Shown here: positions 48,718 to 56,759 of the stretch, one piece after another
Position numbering within the stretch: position 1 is the stretch's first letter
Layout of the letters: the number at the start of each line of letters is the position of its first letter
The notes under the pieces: generated by a model
The model's database searches: none
What the model was told of the DNA's origin: nothing
The model's input: only the letters and a program-made list of their open reading frames with translations
Made by a program: the position numbers and the translations under genes
From: Ancylobacter defluvii
GTDB taxonomy: Bacteria; Pseudomonadota; Alphaproteobacteria; Rhizobiales; Xanthobacteraceae
DNA length: 64,000 nucleotides
Reading direction: 5' to 3'
Assembly (NCBI RefSeq): GCF_018390605.1
Contig: NZ_JAHBGD010000024.1
Span: forward strand, 124,001-188,000

Positions 48718-50769
48718 TTGCCCAGTCAATATACTTCAGCAGCCCATGCGCTGCAAGCGTCAGATTATGATCTCACTGACCTGCTGGCGCCAGAGACGGG
48801 CAGCATTGTCTCACTCGACAATAGATCGCTCGCGCTGCGTCTCGCGGCCGGAGGGAAGCCAGTCTTTCCTTGCGGGCCTGACAAGCGCCCCCTCACCCCT
48901 CGCAGTTTTCACGATGCCTCGACCGATGTCAGTCGCATTGGGCATTGGTGGCGCGATCATCCGCAAGCCTTGGTTGGGTTGCCGACTGGTGAGCCGAGCG
49001 GCCTCGCCGTGCTCGACCTTGACCGCCATCGGGCAGAGCAGGACGGCATAGCCGCCATTCGCGCGCTTGGTTTCGTTCCGACCGATCTATCGCCCGTGTC
49101 AGTCACGACACCATCGGGCGGGCTTCACCTCTATTTTCAGCACCGCAACGGGCTGACATGCAGTGCCCGTCACCTACCCGATGGTGTCGATATTCGAGCG
49201 GAAGGCGGCTATGTCATCGCCCCCGGCACGCTGCTGCCCGATGGGTGTCGCTATGGCACAGCGAACACCTTGGACAAACTACCACCCTTCCCTCCCGCTT
49301 TAGCGCCTCCCGTTCGCGCCAAATCCGATCCTCACGACCTTTCGGACTTGCTTGCCCCATCTCCGGATTGGGACACGGTGCGCGGTGCCCTCTCAGCCAT
49401 CCCGCCCGATGTCGATTATTGCGACTGGTTCAACATCGGGATGGCACTCCATAGCGCTTGCGGCGGCCTCCCTGAGGGGCTCGACGTTTGGGATGCCTGG
49501 TCCAAGGGCGGCACCAAATACAAGGGCCCCCGTGAGCTGGCCTCCAAATGGAGAAGCTTCACTGCCTGGGGCGGCATCGGCCTTGGTACGCTCTTTCACC
49601 TCGCCAGCGCTTACGGCTGGAGCGATCGGCCGGAATGGGGAGCCGATGATTTCGAGGACCTGCAGCCCCTCGCCTCTCGGCTGAAGCTTCTCACGCCTGC
49701 CGACTGCAAGTCCGCTCCCTCGCGAGGCTACATCATCAAGGGCATGCTCGCCCCGCGCGATGTCGGATGCATCTTCGGTCAACCGGGCGCCGGGAAGTCG
49801 CTGCTCGCCCCTCACCTCGCCTACGCCGTCGCACAGGGGCGCGAGGCTTTCGGCCTGCGCACCCGACAGGGCGGCGCCTTCTACGTCGCTGCGGAGGACG
49901 CGCACGGCATGCTGGGCAGGGTAAGAGCCCTGGAGATGGCACATAACGACGCGCCGCAATTCAAAGTGGTTGACGGGGTTTGCGACTTGCTCGCGGACGG
50001 CTCGCCCGATCTGGCGGATTTGGTGAACCTGGTGCGGGAGCATCGTCCCGCCTTAATCGTCATCGACACGCTTGCCATGGCGTTCCCCGGCCTTGAAGAA
50101 AACGACGCCAAGGGCATGGGGCGCGTCGTCGCCGTTGCACGCAAGCTGACTCAGTGGGGCGCCGCCGTGCTGCTGATCCATCACGACACCAAGGCCGAAG
50201 GTGCCACGCCGCGAGGCCATAGCCTGCTGAATGGTGCTCTCGACATGGCGTTGTGGGTGAAGCGCGACGAAGAGGGTATCATCCGGGGGCGCCTCACCAA
50301 GAATCGCAACGGCACCTGTGATCGTGACATAGCCTTCCGCATTGAGACGGAAGACGGCGGGCAGGATGACGATGGGGACGCTGTGACATGGCCACGCTGC
50401 GGCGAGCTTGTCGGCCCCCCCGCACGAAAGGAAAAAGCTCTGCCGCGGGGAGCGCAAGCCGCGCTCCATATCCTGCGGGATATGGAGCAGCCTGTGACCG
50501 AGGCGACGTGGAGACAGGCATGCATCGACGGTCGCAGAATGTCGCCGTCCGAGGATAGGAAGTCTCGCATCACAGCATTTCGCCGCGCCGTGGGTGAGCT
50601 GATCCAACGTGGTTCAATCCGCTTCGAGAACGGCTTCTATTGGGAAGATGATGGATTTGATCCTATCGCAGCTCGGCAGGGCGACAGACAGCGACAAAGC
50701 GGCGACATGTCGCCAAATGTCGCTACGGGCACAGGCGAGACCGGCGACAGACAGCGACACACCCCTTAA
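48718..50769 (+). CDS. Satellite replication protein: primase-polymerase and RepA-like ATPase
   Basis: 683 aa from a TTG start preceded by GAAAGGA. Domains in order: an archaeo-eukaryotic type primase-polymerase (35-190; DLD at 100-102, H137 in GGLHLYF, DIRAEGGYVIAPGT), a PriCT-2 domain (about 217-282, DYCDWFNIGMALHSACGG), and a RecA-like hexameric helicase ATPase (335-560; Walker A GQPGAGKS at 354-361, Walker B ALIVID at 445-450). Such proteins start and drive replication of satellites and plasmids. Its last codons lie inside the iteron cluster, which repeats the residues GDRQR. Confidence 0.9.
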   Translation: MPSQYTSAAHALQASDYDLTDLLAPETGSIVSLDNRSLALRLAAGGKPVFPCGPDKRPLTPRSFHDASTDVSRIGHWWRDHPQALVGLPTGEPSGLAVLDLDRHRAEQDGIAAIRALGFVPTDLSPVSVTTPSGGLHLYFQHRNGLTCSARHLPDGVDIRAEGGYVIAPGTLLPDGCRYGTANTLDKLPPFPPALAPPVRAKSDPHDLSDLLAPSPDWDTVRGALSAIPPDVDYCDWFNIGMALHSACGGLPEGLDVWDAWSKGGTKYKGPRELASKWRSFTAWGGIGLGTLFHLASAYGWSDRPEWGADDFEDLQPLASRLKLLTPADCKSAPSRGYIIKGMLAPRDVGCIFGQPGAGKSLLAPHLAYAVAQGREAFGLRTRQGGAFYVAAEDAHGMLGRVRALEMAHNDAPQFKVVDGVCDLLADGSPDLADLVNLVREHRPALIVIDTLAMAFPGLEENDAKGMGRVVAVARKLTQWGAAVLLIHHDTKAEGATPRGHSLLNGALDMALWVKRDEEGIIRGRLTKNRNGTCDRDIAFRIETEDGGQDDDGDAVTWPRCGELVGPPARKEKALPRGAQAALHILRDMEQPVTEATWRQACIDGRRMSPSEDRKSRITAFRRAVGELIQRGSIRFENGFYWEDDGFDPIAARQGDRQRQSGDMSPNVATGTGETGDRQRHTP

Positions 50770-50788
50770 GGGGTGTCGCCATGTCGCC
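50680..50788. repeat. Iteron cluster, candidate origin of replication
   Basis: A 17-base direct repeat GGCGACAGACAGCGACA at 50680-50696 and 50743-50759, exactly 63 bases apart (six turns). Further GCGACA/TGTCGC units lie at 50701-50714 (palindrome GGCGACATGTCGCC), 50718-50723, 50774-50780 and 50782-50788. A long inverted repeat with ACCCCTTAAGGGGT follows at 50754-50779. The cluster spans the end of the replication gene, the expected place for an iteron origin. Confidence 0.75.
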
Positions 50789-51105
50789 GTCGCTGCCATC
50801 CATGGATTAGATTTAAATCCAATTGGAGTTGCGTCGGGTGAGTTGGGACGTATCGCAATTCGTAACGAGAGACGTTCCTCGCCCTCATAGCTGGGGTGCC
50901 GCACCTCACCAGCACTAGCTTGCTTCATCCCATCCGTTGCTTCGATCCTATCGCAGTTCGCCGTCACAAGCGGCGGGAGCGCCGTTACGCCCTGTCCCTG
51001 CACGGGTCCCTCCCTACCCCGACCCATCGCGGGGACGCTGACCCCCGAAAGAACGCGCTTGACAATATTTTTGAAATATGAATTGCCATGTGATAAGTTG
51101 TCGAC
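50789..51105. other. Gap between origin and terminase genes
   Basis: About 317 bases without a convincing gene. It starts with a patch of AATTGGAGTTGCGTCGG type sequence and ends in an AT-rich promoter region. In lambda-type systems cos lies just upstream of the small terminase gene, so a packaging site is possible here, but I cannot mark one. Confidence 0.4.
51059..51079 (+). promoter_or_regulatory. Promoter/operator before the terminase genes
   Basis: TTGACA (51059-51064) is a perfect -35 element, directly followed by ATATTT, TTG, AAATAT, a perfect 6-bp inverted repeat (51065-51079) in the spacer. This suits a promoter controlled by a small regulator. The -10 element is not clear. Confidence 0.5.
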
Positions 51106-51618
51106 ATGGATGAATTCGATCTAAGTGACATCCTGGCCGATGATAGGCCTCCAGCCATTCCCGCTATTCTCGATACGTCGAGCATGGCGCGCCTCCTAGA
51201 CATAACCGCAGAGCGTGTTCGGATGCTTGCGAAAGACGGTGTGCTCATCAAAACTGATCGCGGCCGTTTCGACACGCAGGCTTCACTTCAGAACTACATT
51301 CGGAGGTTGCGCGAGTCCGCCGCTCGTGCGGGCCGCCCATCACAGGGCGGCGACGCTCTGAAGGCTGAGCGGCTTCGCCTCACCAGTGCGCAGGCGGAGG
51401 CGCAGGAAGCCAAGAATGCCGTCTTGCTGGGCGAGCTGGTGCCCGCCGCCGACGTGGAAGCCAAATGGGCAGAAATCCTGACCGACGTGCGGGCGGCGAT
51501 ACTGGCCGTTCCCGGCCGGATTGCAGGACGGATGAACCTCTCGGCGACCGATATCACCGCGATAGACGCCGAGATTCGGCTCGCTTTGACAGAGGCGGGC
51601 AATGCCGACCCTGCTTGA
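51106..51618 (+). CDS. Terminase small subunit (Nu1-like)
   Basis: 170 aa. An N-terminal winged helix (MARLLDITAERVRMLAKDGVLIKTDRGRFDTQASLQNYIRRLRES) resembles the Nu1 DNA-binding domain that recognises cos, followed by LKAERLRLTSAQAEAQEAKN and a helical region that would bind the large subunit. Its end overlaps the large subunit start by 17 bases. It starts at ATG 51106. Probably recognises the satellite's packaging site. Confidence 0.85.
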   Translation: MDEFDLSDILADDRPPAIPAILDTSSMARLLDITAERVRMLAKDGVLIKTDRGRFDTQASLQNYIRRLRESAARAGRPSQGGDALKAERLRLTSAQAEAQEAKNAVLLGELVPAADVEAKWAEILTDVRAAILAVPGRIAGRMNLSATDITAIDAEIRLALTEAGNADPA

Positions 51619-53368
51619 TATCGAGCGCGCCGCACGCCGCGCCTTGATCCCTCCGCCAAAGCTCGATTTGCCGACGTGGATCGAAGCGAACGTGCGCCTC
51701 CCCTCCTCAGTCTCGGCGGTACCTGGCGCACTGCGCCTCAGCCCTGTACAGTGGGGAATAGCGGAAGCCATCGGCGATCCGTCTATCGAACGCGTGACGT
51801 TGGTGAAGCCTGTCCGCCTTGGGCTTACGACCCTGATCACGTCGACCGTCGCCAGCTACATCGCAAACGAGCCCTCGCCCATCCTCGCGCTGCTGCCGAC
51901 CGAGTCCGACTGTCGCGACTATGTTGTAAGCGATATCGAGCCCATCTTCGATGCCTCACCGGAACTGCGCGGGCTCCTCAGTGGCGATGTTGATGAGACC
52001 GGTCGCTCAACCCTTCTGTCCCGCAAGTTTCCGGGTGGATCGCTCAAGATCGTTGCAGCTAAGTCGCCCCGCAATCTGCGGCGTCACAATGTGCGGATTC
52101 TGCTGATCGACGAAGCCGACGCGATGGAGTCCGGTCCCGAGGGCTCGCCCATCACGCTCGCCGAGCGGCGCACGCTGTCGTTTCCCAATCGCAAGATCAT
52201 CATGGGCTCGACGCCCATCTATGAGGAAGCGAGCCACGTTCTGCGCGCCTATCGGGAGTCGGATCAGCGCATTTTCGAGGTGTGCTGCCCGTCGTGCGGC
52301 GCGTTTCAGCAAATCCTATGGCGGCATATCCAGTGGCCGGAAGGCGAACCCGAGCGCGCGTATTTCATCTGCGAGGCGCATGGGTGCATCGTCGAAGAGC
52401 GTCAGAAAGGCGAGATGGTTGCCAAGGGCCGTTGGCGCGCCATGCGTCCCGAGTTGAAGGGACATGCCGGCTTTCGCTGCAACGTACTTGTCAGCACCCT
52501 TGCCAACGCCAGTTGGGGCAAGATCGCGCGGGAATTCCTCACCGCGAAGCGCAACGTCGACCAGCTTCAGACCTGGACGAACACACTCCTAGCCGAGGGT
52601 TGGCGCGAAGCCGCCGAGGAAGTCGACGAGTCTGCACTCGCCTCGCGCGTCGAGCCGTTCGGCCTGGCGGCGATGCCGGCCGATGTGCTGATCGTGACGG
52701 CGGGTGTCGACGTGCAGCGCGACCGGCTGGAAATCGTCTTCATCGGGCACGGGCGGGACGAGCTTTTCATTCTCGGCAATGCCGTCATCTGGGGCTTGCC
52801 GGAAGACGACCCCACCTGGGCCGAACTCGATGAACTGTTGAAATCAACATGGCAGCACCCGAACGGCGGCACGCTGCGAGTTGACGCGGCGGCTGTTGAT
52901 GCCGGTGACGGCGCGACCATGGATCGGGTGCTTTCGTTTTGTCAGCCGCGCTTCGGCCGGCGCGTGGTCGCCATCAAGGGCGCGAGCGGGAACCGGCCGG
53001 CAATCGCGGCGAGCGCGACGAAAGGCTCCCGGCTTTTCATCGTCGGCGTGGACGGTGAAAAATCGCGGCTGTTGGCACGCCTCAGCCGCGCACAGGGCAT
53101 CCGATTCAGCCGCGACCTTGAGCCACGCTATTTCGAGGAAATAGCTTCCGAGCGCGTTGTGGTGCGCTATACGCGTGGCGTTCCGAACCGCCTGTGGGAG
53201 CGCAAGCCCGGTCTGCGCGCGGAATGTCTCGACGCGACCGTGTACGCCATTGCGGTGCGCGGGTTGCTTCACATGAACCTAGAGCGGCGCACCGAGGAAT
53301 TGGCGAGCGCGGCAGCACCCGCACCGCGTTTACCAAACGTGATTAAGTCAGCATGGTTGAATCGGTGA
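51602..53368 (+). CDS. Terminase large subunit (GpA-like)
   Basis: 588 aa, GpA family (lambda type). The ATPase has an atypical Walker A region LVKPVRLGLTT (67-77) and Walker B LLIDEADAM (167-175), then TLSFPNRKIIMGSTP and the zinc-like CCPSCGAFQ. The C-terminal nuclease part has VTAGVDVQRDRLEIVFIGHG and VDAAAVDAGDG. It cuts and translocates DNA into procapsids. Length is somewhat below lambda gpA (641). Complete. Confidence 0.93.
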   Translation: MPTLLDIERAARRALIPPPKLDLPTWIEANVRLPSSVSAVPGALRLSPVQWGIAEAIGDPSIERVTLVKPVRLGLTTLITSTVASYIANEPSPILALLPTESDCRDYVVSDIEPIFDASPELRGLLSGDVDETGRSTLLSRKFPGGSLKIVAAKSPRNLRRHNVRILLIDEADAMESGPEGSPITLAERRTLSFPNRKIIMGSTPIYEEASHVLRAYRESDQRIFEVCCPSCGAFQQILWRHIQWPEGEPERAYFICEAHGCIVEERQKGEMVAKGRWRAMRPELKGHAGFRCNVLVSTLANASWGKIAREFLTAKRNVDQLQTWTNTLLAEGWREAAEEVDESALASRVEPFGLAAMPADVLIVTAGVDVQRDRLEIVFIGHGRDELFILGNAVIWGLPEDDPTWAELDELLKSTWQHPNGGTLRVDAAAVDAGDGATMDRVLSFCQPRFGRRVVAIKGASGNRPAIAASATKGSRLFIVGVDGEKSRLLARLSRAQGIRFSRDLEPRYFEEIASERVVVRYTRGVPNRLWERKPGLRAECLDATVYAIAVRGLLHMNLERRTEELASAAAPAPRLPNVIKSAWLNR

Positions 53369-53431
53369 GTGAACGCAATCAACCTCGGGCACATGAGATT
53401 CTGAGCTAATGATTCGTCGCAGGAGGATGGC

Positions 53432-54091
53432 GTGCCGTTGGATCCGATCCTAGTTAACCGCTTCAATGAATTGAAAAAAGAGGCGGATAATATTGAGGCC
53501 TCGAAGATAGTAGACCAAAGCGAATACATACCAAAATATGCCATCAACGGAAATAGACTGTTGACTTGGAGAGTAAAGGTTAGAAATTTGATTTCAATTG
53601 CTTGCGGTCAAAAATCAGAACATTATATTCAATTTCTTGAAGAAGAAAAACCAGATTCGTTTAGTAATTATCATGATATATTCCTCAGATTAAGGGCTGT
53701 ATTTTCGGCTGCGAAGGAAGATTTTGAAGGAGGTTACTTAATTACCTTGAAAAATCTAATTCAAGCAGAGGTTTTTAGTACAGAGTTAGATCAAGCTCGC
53801 GAGCTTTTGGAAAGCGGGTATCTCACTCCGGCGGCTGTAGTCGCGGGTGTCGTTCTTGAAACAAAACTTCGACAGCTATGCTCCAGTAGAGGTATACCTG
53901 AAGGAAAACTTGACAGAATGAATGCCGATCTAGCTAAATCTGGCCTGTATACGCTACTGGTTCAAAAACGAATTACAGCCTTGGCCGACATTCGTAACAA
54001 TGCGGCACACGGTCAACCAGACAAATTTAATGAATCCGACGTTCAAGATTTTATATCTTACGTAGAGAGATTTTCAGCCGATTATACTTAA
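53432..54091 (+). CDS. AT-rich cargo gene with HEPN-like motif
   Basis: 219 aa from a GTG at 53432 with a perfect AGGAGG site. Base composition is far lower in GC than the neighbouring phage genes, and codons differ. All-helical prediction. Near the C terminus ALADIRNNAAHG gives R188-x4-H193, the catalytic-type motif of HEPN nucleases. It sits between terminase and capsid genes and is not needed for packaging. Possible anti-phage or interference gene; no close family recognised. Confidence 0.65.
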   Translation: MPLDPILVNRFNELKKEADNIEASKIVDQSEYIPKYAINGNRLLTWRVKVRNLISIACGQKSEHYIQFLEEEKPDSFSNYHDIFLRLRAVFSAAKEDFEGGYLITLKNLIQAEVFSTELDQARELLESGYLTPAAVVAGVVLETKLRQLCSSRGIPEGKLDRMNADLAKSGLYTLLVQKRITALADIRNNAAHGQPDKFNESDVQDFISYVERFSADYT

Positions 54092-54200
54092 GCTCTGCAA
54101 CGATTATGCGGCGAGTTGGCGTGAGGGAGATGGAGCCAATCAGAACCGCTCCCCACGTTCGGCGCCGGGGCGACTTCCATCCCCGGTGCGTACGGGCTGA

Positions 54201-54401
54201 TTACGCACCCACAGCGCAATCTGACACAAGACGCTCGGCAGCAGCCTGGATAAAACCGATTTCAATGCCGGTTATTTGCGAATCCGCGACCATTCTCTTG
54301 ATAGCGTTGAGAAACAGGATGGGATTCTGCTCCGCCTGCATTTCCTGCAAGAGAGCGGCGAAAGCCTTCCGACCAACCTCACATTGTTCTGAATAATTCA
54401 T
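54201..54401 (-). CDS. Small protein on the opposite strand
   Basis: 66 aa from ATG 54401 with GGAGA upstream. Predicted helical (EQCEVGRKAFAALLQEMQ, LFLNAIKRMVADS). No family recognised. It is divergent from the capsid genes across a repeat-rich region, a position typical of a regulator. Confidence 0.5.
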   Translation of the reverse strand: MNYSEQCEVGRKAFAALLQEMQAEQNPILFLNAIKRMVADSQITGIEIGFIQAAAERLVSDCAVGA

Positions 54402-54473
54402 CGCATCGTCTCCATATCTGGCGATGCGCATATGCAACCAATATTCGAGTATTTCGTCAAATCACAAAAATTG

Positions 54474-54510
54474 CAATTTAAATGTGACATTCAATTTAAA
54501 TTGTGACATT
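54474..54510. repeat. Tandem AT-rich direct repeats
   Basis: CAATTTAAATGTGACATT (54474-54491) and CAATTTAAATTGTGACATT (54492-54510), differing only by one extra T. They lie about 70 bases before the small opposite-strand gene and could be operators or promoter -10 elements. Confidence 0.65.
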
Positions 54511-54778
54511 CAGTCGATAAAATGCGCAAACGAAGCCTCTAAATTGGAAGTCGTTATTTTTATTCTGTTCGCTTTCATCCAGTACGCAAGCAATATTGCC
54601 GCCTGAGTGAAGTCATACCCGGCACGATGGAACGCATCGACCGCCTCGCGAGCTTTCCGAACTTGGTTCGGCGTCATCCCTCTGACCCTAAAGAGACGGG
54701 CGGCGCCAGAGGCAACCGCCCGTAAGTTTCAAGGAGTTGAACCAACATCGCGATCACTCGATGCCAGCATCACCCTTG
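54511..54778. other. Regulatory gap without a clear gene
   Basis: Part of a 458-base gap between the 66-aa gene and the next gene. It has a 62-codon open frame at 54607-54795, but with no ribosome site and no plausible protein features; it runs into the operator-like repeat. Confidence 0.45.
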
Positions 54779-54829
54779 TATCAGATTGGAATTGATAATT
54801 CTAATGGAATTGATAATTCCAATCTGATA
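54779..54829. promoter_or_regulatory. 51-bp operator-like inverted repeat before capsid operon
   Basis: Outer arms TATCAGATTGGAATT (54779-54793) and AATTCCAATCTGATA (54815-54829) are perfect 15-base inverted copies. Inside, TGGAATTGATAATTC is repeated directly at 54787-54801 and 54805-54819, 18 bases apart, and each core is itself a palindrome around GGAATT-GAT-AATTCC or close to it. It ends 30 bases before the next gene. Binding by a dimer of dimers is likely. Confidence 0.75.
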
Positions 54830-54859
54830 TCATCCGATCCATAATGGAGGCTCGGATTG

Positions 54860-55411
54860 ATGGCCAGCTTTACCCTGCGCGAATTCAGTGACGTCATTAG
54901 CCGCGCCGAGGCGCGTCGGAACCTGAAGAAGCTGGATAACCAGTTCAAGGGCCTCGCCGCTCGTGGCCTTCTGACTCAGGCCAGCGCGTATTTTGGTCCG
55001 CGGGGAGCCCTGCTCTTTCCCGAAATTGAGTGCTATCGCGCGCGACTGCTAATTGCCCTTATCGAGGCCGGTGGCATCGCCTCGGATGACCTCGCCCAGT
55101 TCAACGTCGCGGTGGGCAGGTCGCTGCCGATGGTGGTCGCCTCGCTTGGCGAGGCAAGCCCGCCGTTTTGGCTCATGGCGGTGGACCGGATCCGCGATCC
55201 TGAGACCGATGAGGTACGCGCCAGCTATCCACACTGGATTCGCGACGACAGGCCGCTCGGCAGCCTTCACACAGACCTGCTGCAGCCCGATCCCGAGGGC
55301 TTCACGCTCGACACAATTGGCCCCATCGAGATGGTGCAGACTGTGCCGGTGACGCGCTTGCTGCTCCCCCTCTGGCGGCAGTTTCGTAAGCATGAGACCG
55401 CTCATGCTTGA
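54860..55411 (+). CDS. Probable satellite regulator or small head-operon protein
   Basis: 183 aa from ATG 54860 with GGAGG upstream. The first 75 residues (LREFSDVISRAEARRNLKKLDNQFKGLAARGLL, ending in LFPEIECYRARLLIALIEAG) look like a MerR-type winged helix; the rest has no family. It directly follows the 51-bp operator-like repeat and overlaps the portal gene by 20 bases, so it may control the head genes. Not recognised with certainty. Confidence 0.55.
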   Translation: MASFTLREFSDVISRAEARRNLKKLDNQFKGLAARGLLTQASAYFGPRGALLFPEIECYRARLLIALIEAGGIASDDLAQFNVAVGRSLPMVVASLGEASPPFWLMAVDRIRDPETDEVRASYPHWIRDDRPLGSLHTDLLQPDPEGFTLDTIGPIEMVQTVPVTRLLLPLWRQFRKHETAHA

Positions 55412-56759
55412 ACGTGCTCGCGCCAAACTGGCGCAGTGGATTGCTCCTGAGCACACCCGGAAGTTCGACGGAGCGTCGCAGGGACGCCGAACGTTCGGCG
55501 CCGGCACATTCGGTCGGGTGAACAGCGAAGTCGGCGCAGCGGGACAGGCCCTTGCGGCACGTTCCGCTTACCTCGCGGCGAACAATCCTCTGATCGCCAA
55601 CGCGGTCGGGAACATCGTCGGCGAAGCAGTCGGCAGCGGCATCCGCCCTTCATCGGACCTGGTGGCAGAATTCGACGCCTGGTCCGATCATGCCGATGCG
55701 GACGGCCGAACCGACTTCTACGGGCTGCAGACGATCATCTGCACCGATGTCGTGGTGCGCGGCGAGTCCTTCGTTCTCTTGAGCAACGACGAGTCCGGTC
55801 TCACGCTTCGCGTGCTCGACGTCGAGCAAGTCGACCGTAGCTTGACGCGCGACCTTGGCAACGGTGCCCAGATTGTGCAGGGCATCGAATTCGACACCAG
55901 CGGCAACCGTGTCGCCTATCACATCTCGCCTGCCCGGCTCACCGATACGTTCGCTTCCTGGGCACCGCCCGTTCGCGTCGACGCTGCCGACGTGCAGCAT
56001 ATCTTCCGGCCATTGTTTCCCGGACAGGTGCGTGGGGTGCCGTGGACCGCTCCCATCATTCTGTCGGCTGGCGAACTCGACAAGCTCAGCGACGCGCTGC
56101 TCATGGGCGCCAGTGTCGCGGCGATGTTCTGTGGTGTCGTCACCGACCAGAACGACTTGTCTAGCGGCGAAGACCCGTTCGGCGGTGAAGCCCAGCCCTC
56201 GCTGGAACCTGGCACCCTGATCCGCCTGAAAGGTGGCCAGTCCGTCACCTTCGCCACGCCGCAGCAATCCCAAGCCGTCGCCGAACTGCTGAAGGTGCAG
56301 ATACGCCAACTCGCCGCAGGGATGGGCTTGCCCGCCTTCATGGTCGACGGCGATCTGACTGGCGCCAACTATTCCAGCCTGCGCGCCGGCCTTCTGCCGT
56401 TCCGCCGCCGGATCGAAGCTTTCCAGTATCACTGCTTGGTGCCGCAGCTTCTCGCGCCCGTGTGGCGCCGCTGGCTGGCGACCGAAGGTGACGCCGACGC
56501 ATCGGCGCGCGTCGAATGGATCATGCCCAAGCCGTTGCAGGTTGATCCTCAGAAAGACGTTGAAGCCGATTTGGCCGAACTGAATGCCGGCCTTGCCAGC
56601 CGTCGCCAGAAGGTCGCGGCGCGTGGCTGGAACGCCGAACAGCTTGACGCCGAGATTGCCGCCGACCGTGCGCGGGAAAAGCGCCTTGGGCTGACCTTCG
56701 GCGCCTCCCCGCCATCGCAGAAGCCCGAAACTCCCACTCGAAGCGGAGTCGACGAATGA
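55392..56759 (+). CDS. Phage portal protein (lambda family)
   Basis: 455 aa. Features of lambda gpB-type portals: RSAYLAANNPLIANAVGNIVGEAVGSGIRP, WSDHADADGRTDFYGLQTIICTDVVVRGESFVLL, HIFRPLFPGQVRGVPWTAP, MGLPAFMVDGDLTGANYSSLRAGLLPFRRRIEAFQ (in outline). It forms the vertex ring through which DNA enters. The start could be 55392 or 55404. The stop overlaps the capsid gene start (ATGA). Confidence 0.93.
   Translation: MRPLMLERARAKLAQWIAPEHTRKFDGASQGRRTFGAGTFGRVNSEVGAAGQALAARSAYLAANNPLIANAVGNIVGEAVGSGIRPSSDLVAEFDAWSDHADADGRTDFYGLQTIICTDVVVRGESFVLLSNDESGLTLRVLDVEQVDRSLTRDLGNGAQIVQGIEFDTSGNRVAYHISPARLTDTFASWAPPVRVDAADVQHIFRPLFPGQVRGVPWTAPIILSAGELDKLSDALLMGASVAAMFCGVVTDQNDLSSGEDPFGGEAQPSLEPGTLIRLKGGQSVTFATPQQSQAVAELLKVQIRQLAAGMGLPAFMVDGDLTGANYSSLRAGLLPFRRRIEAFQYHCLVPQLLAPVWRRWLATEGDADASARVEWIMPKPLQVDPQKDVEADLAELNAGLASRRQKVAARGWNAEQLDAEIAADRAREKRLGLTFGASPPSQKPETPTRSGVDE

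Noticed and set aside
54607-54795. A 62-codon frame between the 66-aa gene and the head operon
   Set aside because: No ribosome site, no protein-like features and its end lies in the operator-like repeat.
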